In this document: positions 50,770 to 60,800 of the stretch, one piece after another
Numbering within the stretch: position 1 is the first letter of the stretch
Layout of the letters: each line of letters starts with the position of its first letter
Origin: Thiodubiliella sp900128405
GTDB taxonomy: Bacteria; Pseudomonadota; Gammaproteobacteria; PS1; Pseudothioglobaceae
Assembly (NCBI GenBank): GCA_963682085.1
Contig: OY821614.1
Location: forward strand, 1,911,096 to 1,975,095
Direction: 5' to 3'
Length of the DNA stretch: 64,000 nt
Notes under the pieces: generated by a model
The model's input: the letters and a program-made list of their open reading frames with translations, nothing else
The model's database searches: none
What the model was told of the DNA's origin: nothing
Translations under genes and position numbers: made by a program

Positions 50770-51699
50770 ATGAAATATGCCCTTATTTTTCCTGGACAAG
50801 GATCTCAATCATTGGGAATGTTGTCAGATTTAGCAGATAATTTTTCTGTGGTTAAGGATACTTTTGAAGAAGCAAGTGATATCTTGGGTTTTGATTTGTG
50901 GGCGTTAACGCAGAAGGATCAAGAGGGGCTTAATCAGACACAAAATACACAGCCTGCAATGCTGGCAGCAGGTTATGCAACTTATCAAGTGCTGAATGGT
51001 GAAATGGATTTATCCCCTATTTGTATGGCAGGACATAGTTTGGGAGAATACACAGCATTGGTTGCCGCAGGTGCGTTGAAATTTGACGATGGTATTCAAT
51101 TGGTGCATCAGCGTGCGGAATTGATGCAATCTGCGGTGCCTGCTGGTGTGGGTGCAATGGCGGCTATTTTGGGTTTGGATGATGAGGCAGTGGTTGAGAT
51201 TTGTGCCAATTATTCGGGTGATGGTATTGTTGAGGCGGTAAACTTTAATGCCAATGGGCAAGTGGTTATCGCAGGCAACAAGGTGGCGATAGATGCGACT
51301 TGTGAAGCCATGAAAACAGCAGGTGCAAAACGCGCTATCATATTGCCTGTGAGCGTGCCATCGCATTGTTCGTTAATGAATGATGCCGCCACCGTGTTTG
51401 CAAATGCAGTAGAGTCCGTTCATTTTAAAATGGGTACGGTTGATGTGTTGCATAATGTTGATGCGACTAAGGCAGTTAATGTTGATGAAATAAAAGCCAA
51501 AATTGTGGCACAATTACACAAGCCTGTTTTATGGACTGGCACAGTGCAAGTCATGGCAGGTATGGGTGTGGAAAAATTGATTGAATCAGGTCCAGGTAAG
51601 GTGCTTACAGGCTTAACCAAAAGAATTGAAAAATCATTAAGTGCAAATGCTGTGTTGGATTCAGCCAGTGTTGTAGCAATTTTACAGGAGATTAAATAA
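50770..51699 (+). CDS. fabD: Malonyl-CoA:ACP transacylase
   Basis: A 309-residue enzyme loading malonate onto acyl carrier protein. FPGQGSQSLGML, AGHSLGEYTALVAAGAL with the nucleophilic Ser in GHSLG, and PVSVPSHCSLM with the catalytic His are standard. The stop overlaps the fabG start by one base. Confidence 0.96.
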   Translation: MKYALIFPGQGSQSLGMLSDLADNFSVVKDTFEEASDILGFDLWALTQKDQEGLNQTQNTQPAMLAAGYATYQVLNGEMDLSPICMAGHSLGEYTALVAAGALKFDDGIQLVHQRAELMQSAVPAGVGAMAAILGLDDEAVVEICANYSGDGIVEAVNFNANGQVVIAGNKVAIDATCEAMKTAGAKRAIILPVSVPSHCSLMNDAATVFANAVESVHFKMGTVDVLHNVDATKAVNVDEIKAKIVAQLHKPVLWTGTVQVMAGMGVEKLIESGPGKVLTGLTKRIEKSLSANAVLDSASVVAILQEIK

Positions 51700-52445
51700 T
51701 GAATAATTTAGCAGGAAAAATCGTATTAGTTACAGGTGCAAGCCGAGGTATTGGACAAGCCATTGCTTTGTCTTTGGGTGTAGCTGGTGCCACTATTATT
51801 GGCACAGCAACCAGCGACAAAGGTGCGGATGCGATAAGTAACACTTTGAATGAAAAAGGGGTAACTGGTATAGGTATGACACTGAATGTGACTAATAATG
51901 AGAAAATTTCTGAGGTTATTCAATCTATTGTTGATACTTATGGCACGATTGATATTTTGGTTAATAATGCAGGTATTACTCGTGATAACCTACTAATGCG
52001 GATGAAAGAAGATGAGTGGGAAGACATTATAAACACCAACCTTTCCTCAGTTTATAAAATGTCCAAAGCGGTATTGCGTGGAATGATGAAGAAAAAGGCA
52101 GGACGCATTATCTCTATTGCCTCTGTGGTCGGTGCGATGGGTAACGCAGGGCAAACCAACTACGCCGCTGCCAAGGCAGGTATCATGGGCTTTACCAAAT
52201 CACTTGCCCGTGAAGTAGGTACTCGTGGTATTACCGTGAATGCCATTGCCCCCGGTTTTATTGAAACAGATATGACCAACGCACTGCCTGAAGAGCAAAA
52301 AGAAGCAATATCCAAACAAATCCCCATGGGTCGCCTCGGTACAGCTGATGAAATCGCCAATGCTGTGTTGTTTTTAGCAGGGGATGGTAGTAACTATATT
52401 ACCGCACAAACACTACACATTAATGGCGGAATGTATACCGTTTAG
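51699..52445 (+). CDS. fabG: 3-oxoacyl-ACP reductase
   Basis: A 248-residue short-chain dehydrogenase: VTGASRGIGQAIALSLG (NADPH loop), LVNNAGITRDNLLMRMKEDE, and the Ser-Tyr-Lys site in IASVVGAMGNAGQTNYAAAK. It reduces beta-ketoacyl-ACP in fatty acid elongation. fabD-fabG is a partial fab cluster; acpP does not follow. Confidence 0.96.
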   Translation: MNNLAGKIVLVTGASRGIGQAIALSLGVAGATIIGTATSDKGADAISNTLNEKGVTGIGMTLNVTNNEKISEVIQSIVDTYGTIDILVNNAGITRDNLLMRMKEDEWEDIINTNLSSVYKMSKAVLRGMMKKKAGRIISIASVVGAMGNAGQTNYAAAKAGIMGFTKSLAREVGTRGITVNAIAPGFIETDMTNALPEEQKEAISKQIPMGRLGTADEIANAVLFLAGDGSNYITAQTLHINGGMYTV

Positions 52446-52467
52446 TCTTGTCTCTGATCTGATACAT

Positions 52468-52498
52468 AAAAAAACCCAGCACTTAAGCTGGGTTTTTT
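52468..52498 (+). terminator. Intrinsic terminator after fabG
   Basis: AAAAAAACCCAGC, loop ACTTAA, GCTGGGTTTTTTG: a perfect stem with T run, 23 bases after the fabG stop. Confidence 0.88.
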
Positions 52499-52711
52499 GT
52501 TGTCAAGGTTTAACCTTGATAAGGAGGTGATTAATGTCAAAAGCAAGTGCAAAGATAGTGTTAAGGGTTAATTGATATTTTGATTTGTTGTGGCGGTAAG
52601 CATACTTTATCGCTACAAGCCTGTAAAGTCAATTTGGCAAGGGTAAATTTCTTGTCTTTTAGGGAGAAATTAAGTGTAATTTCTTCATCGTATATGGCTA
52701 ATTTTTCTTTA

Positions 52712-54772
52712 CTAAATAAAGCCCAAATTGATGCGTTTTTCCTGTGGGTAGTTAATTGTTTTTATATTATCACTAACAAGTTGAGTGGCAATTAAACTTT
52801 TTTGTAAAACCTTATTAGCATTAATATGCCAGCCTTTTTCAATATTAAGAATGACTTGGTTGTGGCTAGATTGGATTTTAATTCTACCATCATACGCATA
52901 GACGGTGTTTGCCAAAATCCCTTGTTGTTTGTCGCTATAATTTTTGACGATACTGGCATAAGCACTGGGATTTTTATGAATTTTTGTGCTGAAACTTAAT
53001 AGTAATTGTTGAGCAAATTGCTGATATTTTTTATCTTGAGTGCGAGTGGACAATTTATTGAGCACACCATAAGCAACGCCATTGGCATTAAAAATAGCAC
53101 CATCGTAAATTTCTTTGTTGTTATTGATGCGTTTATTGTTGCTGATTTTGAAGCCAAAATTTTTCTTATCCCAAAAATTGTAAATAGCTTCATCTGTTAA
53201 CTTTTGTGCTGTTGTTAAATATTTTTTATGACCCGTTGCATCATACAAATCAATTAATCCATCAGCAAAATAAGCATAATCTTCAAAAATTGCGCGTTGT
53301 GAAGTTTGACCCTCAATTTGAACGCGTTGTAAATATTTTTGATAAAAATTATCCAGTAAAAAATCAGCCAAATTTTGTGCCACTTTTAAATATTTACCGT
53401 CAATTTCGCTGGCAACAACAAATGCTTTTAATAATAATGCATTCCATGATAATAAGATTTTGTTATCAAGCAAAGGTTTTTTACGATTCTGTCGCACTTG
53501 ATAAAGCTTTGCTAATAAAGTGTCAATTTTTATAAAATCAACTGCTTGAATTTTATTAATATCTTTAAGATGAATAACAAAATTCTGTTCAAATTCGGTG
53601 GCGTTTGATAACTCAAAATAGCGTTGAAATTCAATAAAATCAGCACCTAAAATTGCCTTTAATTCTTGAATATTCCAAATAAAAAATAAACCCTCTTCGC
53701 CGTTACTATCCGCATCAGTGGCACTATAAAACCCACCATTTTGCATTTCACGAATGACATAATCTAGCGTTTGTTTGGCAATGCGTTGATAAAGAGGCTT
53801 GTGGGTAAGTTGGTAGGCTTTGCTATAAACCATGGCTAATTGCGCTTGATTGTAGAGCATTTTTTCAAAATGTGGGAACAGCCAAGCATTATCGGTGGCA
53901 TATCGATGAAACCCACCGCCAACGATATCGTAAATCCCACCACTTGCCATATTGTCAAGTGTTGTAGTGATGGCATTTAATTTATCATCGCTAGGGTGGT
54001 GCATTTGTTCATTAATCAACATTAACAGCTGTGCTTCGTGAGGAAATTTGGGTGCATTGCCAAAACCGCCATCAAATTCATCAAAGTTTTTGAGTAAATT
54101 TTGCACAGCCAATGATTGTAAATTTTGAGGTAATTTTGTGGCTGATGAGGTTTCTTCAAGTAGTGCAACTTTAACGCTTTCAACCGTTTTTGTAATGATA
54201 TTTTGCTCATATTGCCAAACATTTTGTAGTTGCTTAAGTTTAGTAATTAGTGTGTTTTTAGGGAAATAAGTGCCTGCAAAAAAACCATCACCTGCTGGCG
54301 TTAGCACCACATTTAACGGCCATCCACCACTGCCTGTTAGTAATTGAGCAATACCCATAAAATGACTGTCCACATCTGGCAGCACCTCTCTGTCCACCTT
54401 AATGGCAATAAAATTTTTGTTCAACACTTCGGCAACGGCTAAATCTTCAAAACTCTCTTCCTCCATCACATGGCACCAGTGGCAAGTGGCATAACCAATG
54501 GACAAAAATATCAATTTATTTTGTTGTTTTGCCAATTCAAAAGCCTCGTCATTAAAGCCATACCAATTCACAGGGTTGTGTGCATGTTGTAATAAATAAG
54601 GGGAATTGGCTAAAATTAAATGATTGGTAAATTTGGCTTTGCCATTGTCAAGGTGTTTAGTGCGTGGCTGATAATCTGAACTTTTTTGCTGATAAGCCGA
54701 TTGTAAATCCTGATCTGAATGTGCCATAATTAATGTGGGGAAAAGAAAAATAAGTGCTTTTAGGTATTTCAT
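52712..54772 (-). CDS. DUF255 thioredoxin-domain protein (YyaL/SPATA20-like), C-terminus cut by a frameshift
   Basis: A 686-residue exported protein. After a signal peptide (ALIFLFPTLIMA) comes the DUF255 thioredoxin-like domain with YATCHWCHVMEEESF (CHWC motif) and a long helical-toroid domain (SATDADSNGEEGLFFIW, GLIDLYDATG). The last 45 residues (EKGWHINANKVLQKSLI) begin a DsbD-N-like domain, but a TAG stops it. One base out of frame the domain continues to 52561: KLTLQACSDKVCLPPQQIKI, with the CxxxxC of DsbD-N. So the gene seems to have lost its C-terminus by a single-base insertion at about 52716. Its start overlaps the stop of the anti-sigma remnant (ATGA). Confidence 0.8.
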   Translation of the reverse strand: MKYLKALIFLFPTLIMAHSDQDLQSAYQQKSSDYQPRTKHLDNGKAKFTNHLILANSPYLLQHAHNPVNWYGFNDEAFELAKQQNKLIFLSIGYATCHWCHVMEEESFEDLAVAEVLNKNFIAIKVDREVLPDVDSHFMGIAQLLTGSGGWPLNVVLTPAGDGFFAGTYFPKNTLITKLKQLQNVWQYEQNIITKTVESVKVALLEETSSATKLPQNLQSLAVQNLLKNFDEFDGGFGNAPKFPHEAQLLMLINEQMHHPSDDKLNAITTTLDNMASGGIYDIVGGGFHRYATDNAWLFPHFEKMLYNQAQLAMVYSKAYQLTHKPLYQRIAKQTLDYVIREMQNGGFYSATDADSNGEEGLFFIWNIQELKAILGADFIEFQRYFELSNATEFEQNFVIHLKDINKIQAVDFIKIDTLLAKLYQVRQNRKKPLLDNKILLSWNALLLKAFVVASEIDGKYLKVAQNLADFLLDNFYQKYLQRVQIEGQTSQRAIFEDYAYFADGLIDLYDATGHKKYLTTAQKLTDEAIYNFWDKKNFGFKISNNKRINNNKEIYDGAIFNANGVAYGVLNKLSTRTQDKKYQQFAQQLLLSFSTKIHKNPSAYASIVKNYSDKQQGILANTVYAYDGRIKIQSSHNQVILNIEKGWHINANKVLQKSLIATQLVSDNIKTINYPQEKRINLGFI

Positions 54773-55212
54773 AGGCGTTTTGTGTATTCTATTTTTTTCG
54801 GCATTATTATGTGGGCTTTGTTTTCAATCGAAATTATTACCATGGCATGTTTGAAATTAGCCAGCATAATTTTACCTAAAATTATGTTTTTTACCCCGTT
54901 ATTAGGTAATTCAGTAACTTTAAAAATTTGACCCCCTTTTTTTTAATCCACAACACACATACTTCGTCTTTATCAACCACCATTGGATTAACTGCTTTGA
55001 TAGACAATTGCTGATTTTTCAAAGTTGCCTCCCAGCCAGTATCGCTAGCACTCAAAATGGTGTTAGCGTTGGGTGCCAGTGAAGTAAAAATTATGATTGG
55101 AATCAATAAAAACAAGGTGTGCCAAAGTCGCAGTATTTTTTTGACTTTTCCTTTTAATCCTAACCCAAGGTTGTCAGCAATATTGCACCAATAACAGTGC
55201 CAGTTCTTTGTG
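54769..55212 (-). pseudogene. Anti-sigma factor (RskA-like) remnant
   Basis: Minus-strand frame: a membrane helix (LWHTLFLLIPIIIFTSLAPN), then TGWEATLKNQQLSIKAVNP and KDEVCVLWIKKKG, where a run of A and G carries a frameshift; the other frame continues GGQIFKVTELPNNG and MLANFKHAMVIISIENKAH to a TGA at 54769. The order matches the periplasmic domain of RskA-type anti-sigma factors. The N-terminal cytoplasmic part is missing and no start codon is visible. Confidence 0.65.
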
Positions 55213-55214
55213 TT

Positions 55215-55747
55215 TTATAAAGCCTCCAAGCAGGTTTTTAGTTTGGGTAGGGCGCGTTTCACCCAGCTTTTAATAGTGTTTTCTGATTGGTTAAAAGTTT
55301 TGGCAATTTGTGTGTAGGTTTTGCCGTGGAAATATTGCATAAATACGGCATCTTTAATATGAGTGCCTAGTATTTTTAAGCACGCAATAATGCGCTTTTT
55401 GTTTTCAGATTGCTCCAGTTTTTCTAATAATTGGATTTGCCCATCGTCAATAACATTTAAATCAAAATCATCGATAATTGGCAATTATTTTTTGCGATAA
55501 AAATCAATCGCATAGTTGCGTGCAATGGTTATCATCCAAGTCAGTGGTTTGGCTTTTTCTGAATCATAGTATTTAAAATTATGATAAATTTTCACAAATA
55601 CCTCTTATAAGCAATCCTGAGCTAATTGCTCTTGTCTTAAGATACGCAAAATCACCCCATAAAGTTGCGTGGCAGATAATTGGTAAATACAATGAAAGTT
55701 TTTATCATTGAGTGGTTGTGCAAAATAATAGGTAAGATTTTTGTTCA
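55215..55747 (-). pseudogene. ECF-type sigma factor broken by two in-frame stops
   Basis: From the ATG at 55747 the frame reads TQLYGVILRILRQEQLAQDC, a TAA (55605-55607), EVFVKIYHNFKYYD, WMITIARNYAIDFYRKK, a second TAA (55485-55487), then region 4 (FHGKTYTQIAKTFNQSENTI, WVKRALPKLKTCL). Regions 2 and 4 of an ECF sigma factor are clear. Both stops fall where Gln (CAA) is expected, so each is a single C to T change. The rest is well conserved, indicating recent loss or, less likely, read-through. Confidence 0.75.
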
Positions 55748-55906
55748 TAAATTTATTATATGAATCTTTTATAGAATTGTTGCAACTATTTATTAAAAAA
55801 ATCGTATATTAACATTCAGCAAGTAGTTGCTGTATTTACATTTTTTATTCTTTAGGTTAGGGTGTTAAAAATTGACTGCATTTTATTTAATTTTATAAGG
55901 AAAATT

Positions 55907-56701
55907 ATGAGCAAAATAAATCAAAATATCGTTAAAAAATTCATTTTATTATTACTTATCATGCCAGCATTAACAATGGCAATGGCAGCACCTTTTCAGT
56001 TAGACATTACTGGCAAGGGGTTTGATATTAAAAAACAGCTGAAATTAAGTGATGTTGGTGAGGGGCATAACAGCATCAATTTTAATTTTCATGATAAAAA
56101 TAATCAGCGTTATAATTTTGATTTGCAATACAAAAAGTTACCAAGTAATCGCTCTTATCCGACTAATTTGGACATTACCATTAAGGATAATAAGGGTAAA
56201 AAATTAGGTTATTTATTTTTGGCAAATAACGGTGTGAATGCTTTAAAAGAGTTGGGCGTATTTGGCTTGATGGTAAATATCAATGGTCAAATAGTCGATT
56301 TCCGATTTGCATTCCAGAGTAATTTTAATGTTAGTGCCTTATCAAAAGAAAGGTTGATACAAGATACTTTGGTTCCTAAGTTTGGCTTTCAGATGATCCG
56401 TCCAATTATTGCACCAATGGTTGATAAAAATACCCGTTCACAAACTTATTCATTAGATAGTTATCCTTATGCGGTTAATTACACACTTAAAAATATTAAT
56501 AATGGCTTAGTGCAATTTCAACATAATCTTTATCAGTTAGAAGAGGGTAAAGAGAATTTATTGGAGCGTGTTTACTTTAATGCAAGTAGCCTTGGGGTGT
56601 TAAGAGGGGCAATATATGCCAGCAAATACTTTCATCCAAAAGATGGCACATTTAAATTAGTTTTTTACCCTGCTATGGGACAAACAGAATCTAGTAATTA
56701 A
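55907..56701 (+). CDS. Exported hypothetical protein
   Basis: A 264-residue protein from the ATG at 55907 (ribosome site AAGG at 6 bases), with signal peptide KFILLLLIMPALTMAMA and a mature beta-rich part (APFQLDITGKGFDIKKQLKL, GYLFLANNGVNALKELGVFG, VYFNASSLGVLRGAIYASK). An upstream in-frame start would not give a signal peptide. No family is recognised. It may be a target of the neighbouring sigma factor, which is now dead. Confidence 0.7.
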   Translation: MSKINQNIVKKFILLLLIMPALTMAMAAPFQLDITGKGFDIKKQLKLSDVGEGHNSINFNFHDKNNQRYNFDLQYKKLPSNRSYPTNLDITIKDNKGKKLGYLFLANNGVNALKELGVFGLMVNINGQIVDFRFAFQSNFNVSALSKERLIQDTLVPKFGFQMIRPIIAPMVDKNTRSQTYSLDSYPYAVNYTLKNINNGLVQFQHNLYQLEEGKENLLERVYFNASSLGVLRGAIYASKYFHPKDGTFKLVFYPAMGQTESSN

Positions 56702-56744
56702 GTTGAAAAATTTGTATAATACAGACATTTTAATAGGAGAAAGT

Positions 56745-57338
56745 ATGAAGAAAAATATAGGTGGTATTGATAGAGTTGCATTACTTATTGTTGCGTTTTT
56801 TAGTGGTGCCTTATGGGTATGGATTGGTATCGTATCTTTATTGACGGGTTTGTTAGGTCGGTGTGTGCGAATGTTCAAGTTGCAAGGAAAAATCATGAAT
56901 AGACTAATTTTGATACTTTGTTGTTTGCTGTCGTTAGAAGCATGGGCAGATTTTAAAACACTTTCAACCAGTGAAGTGCAAGCAAAGATTAAGCAAGGTG
57001 TTGCTATTATTGATATTCGCCGGCAAGATGAGTATGATAAATATGGCGTTATTCCAAATGCACATAAATTGACATTTTTTGACAACAAAGGCAATTACAA
57101 CGCTCAGAAGTGGCTAAAAGATTTATCCAATATTATTAAAAGCAAAGACACTCCATTCATTTTGGTTTGTGCTCATGCGAATCGCAGTAAGACTGTTGGC
57201 AAGTTTTTAAACGCAAAAACTGGCTATAAAAATATTTTTGAGTTGGCTGGCGGTATTAACTATGGTTGGATTGACAAAGGATTAAGCACCACAAAAACCC
57301 CTGCTAGCGATACAAAACCTTGGTATAAGATTTGGTAA
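56745..57338 (+). CDS. DUF2892 segment in frame with an exported rhodanese
   Basis: A 197-codon frame. Residues 1-45 (MKKNIGGIDRVALLIVAFFS, WVWIGIVSLLTGLLGRC) are a DUF2892-type two-helix membrane module. In the same frame, after a few residues, comes MNRLILILCCLLSLEAWA at 56895, a complete signal peptide, then a rhodanese: VAIIDIRRQDEYDKYG, active site VCAHANRSKT, and ELAGGINYGW. Most likely two former genes joined by loss of the first stop; the rhodanese can be translated alone from 56895 (147 residues). AGGAG precedes the first ATG. Confidence 0.75.
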   Translation: MKKNIGGIDRVALLIVAFFSGALWVWIGIVSLLTGLLGRCVRMFKLQGKIMNRLILILCCLLSLEAWADFKTLSTSEVQAKIKQGVAIIDIRRQDEYDKYGVIPNAHKLTFFDNKGNYNAQKWLKDLSNIIKSKDTPFILVCAHANRSKTVGKFLNAKTGYKNIFELAGGINYGWIDKGLSTTKTPASDTKPWYKIW

Positions 57339-57882
57339 AAAATTAAAACCAGATGGGGTCTTCGTATAACTTACAGTTTCTAATAAATATAAGACATCCA
57401 ATATTCCAAATCCGCTAAGATTTGTAAAAATAAAAGAATATAAAAATCTCAGAATATCTCAAGAAATCCTTTCTTGATTTGGCTTTACACATTCATTGGT
57501 TTTTATATTTTAATATCCCATAAAACATTCAACTTAAGATGATTACCCACATCGGTGATTAACTTACCGATAAATTGAAATAGATTCTGCCACATTCTGC
57601 ACTTCGTCAAAAGTGCTCAATGCAGATCTTATCTGGCACTGCCTCTTTATTATTCATGGATATTTAATTTTAGTTGTCAAGCATACTCATTACTAGTTGT
57701 GTATGCATAGCATTGGATATCTTGATTATTAAGATGTAATCAATAACATATGGTGAGTAATACCTATAAACCAAACTTGATTAGTATAGTTAATACCAAG
57801 ACCACCTACTTTGTTGCCTTACATATCTTTAATGGAGATTGCGTGTAGAAAGTGATAATCAAGGGCGATGAAAAGGTAATTA
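57339..57882. other. Gap with weak traces of an IS3 element
   Basis: No gene. On the minus strand near 57495-57520 AAATATAAAAACCAATGAAT resembles the end of orfB in the IS3 remnant at 27600-27640 (KYKKPMDV). Another minus-strand stretch (IRSALSTFDEVQNVAESIS) near 57560-57640 is protein-like but unplaced. Confidence 0.35.
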
Positions 57883-60800
57883 CTAAATCACCTCTAAATC
57901 TTGATCTATCCATAATTCTGCAGTGGAAGCACTAGTGTTAATATAAACATCATAAGTAACATTGCCAAGAGTAATCCCATTAGCAACATCACTTGCTGTT
58001 GATTTGTTAAATCCAGTCGCCTCAACTTTATCACCTGAATCACCAATAACTCTAAGCGTATTGGTTTCACTAGAAATATCTAACAAGTCATTAAGATTAA
58101 GTTTCAAGGTATTATCACCTGAACCTGTCAAATCAATGATTTCAATATCTTGTATGCGGCCATTGTCTATTTGAGTAAGGTCTAAGTTAAGGCTGGCACC
58201 TGCTAACTTCAGAGTATCCGTATTACCGCCACCATCAACACGAGCGAGTAAATAGCTACTAAGTGTGTTGCTGTAGAGTTTAGCAAGGTTATCGTCATTA
58301 ATAATGATAGTATCATCACCTGCACCTGCATTAAACACATCAGTGCCACCATTGCCTGTTAAGATATCATCGCCTAAACCAGCAACAAACAATTCATCGT
58401 TAGAGGTGCCTGTCAGTGTGTCGTTCTTACTAGTGCCAGTATCACCTTGAAAATCAATTGTGTGAGCGATGATACCTTCGCCAGCACTAACATTTGTTAA
58501 ATCAACAGATTTCGTATCGGTTTTGCCAAATACTACGAAAGATTTACCTGCGTTAGCGTTATTAGTAGAGCCTGCTGAAGGCGCACCAATAATCAAATCA
58601 TCTAAGCCATCACCATTGACATCGCCTGCTGAGGAAACTGAGAGACCACTTTTATCCCCAGCATTCTCACCATTGATAACAAAGCCACCCGTGCCAGATG
58701 TTATGTTTGATAAATTAACGGTAGTCGTGTCAGCCTTGCCAAACACAACGAAAGATTTACCTATGTCAGCTTTACCAGCGGAGTCTGCGTAATAAGCACC
58801 AACAATCAAATCATCCAAACCATCGCCATTGACATCGCCTGCTGAGGAAACTGAGTAACCACTTTTATCCCCAGCATTCTCACCATTGATAACAAAGCCA
58901 CCTGTGCCAGTTGCTATGCTTGATAAGTTAATGGCATCTGTGTTAGCCTTGCCAAATACCACATAAGATTTACCTGCGTCTGCACTATTGGTGAGATCTG
59001 CCTGATGAGCACCAACAATCAAATCATCCAAGCCATCGCCATTGACATCGCCTGCTGAGGAAACTGAGTAACCACTAACATCATCACTGTTTTCGCCATT
59101 AATAACAAAGCCACCCGTGCCAGATTCTATGGCTGATAAATTAACAACATCTCTGTTATCCTTCTTGCCAAACACAACGAAAGATTTACCTGACGAATTT
59201 TGTGCCCTATAGGCACCAACAATCAAATCATCCAAACCATCGCCATTGACATCGCCTGCTGAGGAGACTGAGGCACCAGCACCAGCACCCGAATCTGCTG
59301 TTATATCGTTATTAATAGCAAAGCCACCTGTGCCAGATTCTATGGTTGATAAATTAATAGCATTTGTGTCATTCTTGCCAAACACTACGAAAGATTTACC
59401 TGCAAAACCGTTTGCTCCATAAGCACCAATAATTAAATCATCCGAGCCATCACCATTAACATCCCCTGCTGAGGAGACTGAAATGCCACTACCATCATTA
59501 GTATTCTCGCCATTGATAACAAAGCCACCCGTACCAGAGGTTATATCTGATAAATTAATAGCAGTTGTGTTAGTCTTGCCAAATACTACGAAAGATTTAC
59601 CTACTTGAGTGTTACCAGCGAGGTCTACCCAATGGGAGCCAATAATCAAATCATCCAAGCCATCGCCATTAACATCGCCTGCTGAGGAGGCTGAGATGCC
59701 ACTTCTAGTTTCACTCATTTCGCCATTGATAATAAAACCATCTGAACTAGACCTTATCGTTGATAAATCAACGACAGTTTCGTTAATCTTGCCAAATACC
59801 ACATAAGTTCTACTTGCTTCATCGCTATTATTACGGTCATCTTTGTCATAAAGAGAGAGAACAATCAAATCATCCAAGCCATCGCCATTAACATCGCCTG
59901 CTGAGGAAACTGTAGTTCCACTTAGACTTTTAGGGGTCTCACCGTTAATAACAAAGCCTTGCACTAGGTTTTTTATTGATACAGTAATGGATTTCTCTAC
60001 CTTGTTACCCGCAAGATCGGTAGCAATAATAGTAACTATGTCATCATGCTTTGATGTTTGTTTTTCTTTATAGGTTAGTATTCCAGTATCAGTAGTAATC
60101 GAAAATTTGTCGGCATTCACCCCTTTTATGCTATAAGTAATATCTGCATCTGCATTACCACCGTCAGTTGCTTGAGCGTCATAAATAGTAGTTGTGATAG
60201 GGGTGTTGGATAAAATATCAACTGTAGTGGGTTGTTGTTGGTCAAATGTTGGGCTCGTGGTATCAAGTGTAAAACTGCTAGAGATGACAGAACTCGTTAC
60301 ATCATCTTTAACTGAAACGACTGAAACATTGACCTTGCCATCACCTAATTGCTTTAACTCATCAGGTGTCAAAACAGGGGCATTTTTCTCAGTGTCGTTT
60401 GAAGTAAATTCGATTGTTTTTTCGATTTTTTTACCATTTGCAGAAAAGGTAATAGTTACCATACTGTTTGCTTCTGCCTTTATTGTAATTTGATCCGTGC
60501 TATGTATTTTTCTCCCTACCTCTCCTTGAATAACAGGTGGGTTCAAGTTATTGTTATCATTATTATCATTATCATTATCACTACCACTACTAGCCACAAC
60601 AGCTACAACCACAACGGCGGCTACGATTCCTATATTTGAAGTAACAACATCAAAAAAACTTTGATTATCACTTACGCTTGCCCCATTAGATTCTGTAGCA
60701 ACAATAGACTGTTCACCATAATAATACACAATTTGCGTGCCATCTTCTAAAGTGAAGAACACATCGGCAACAATGTGATAAAGTCCACCGTCTTCGGTAG

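Noticed and set aside
57560..57660. Protein-like stretch on the minus strand as a transposase piece
   Set aside because: Only about 20 codons read well and I cannot place them in a known family; noted only in the gap description.
57962..60493. Several plus-strand frames of 65-107 codons opposite the FG-GAP gene
   Set aside because: They are antisense shadows of the repeats; their similarity to each other only mirrors the repeat structure.
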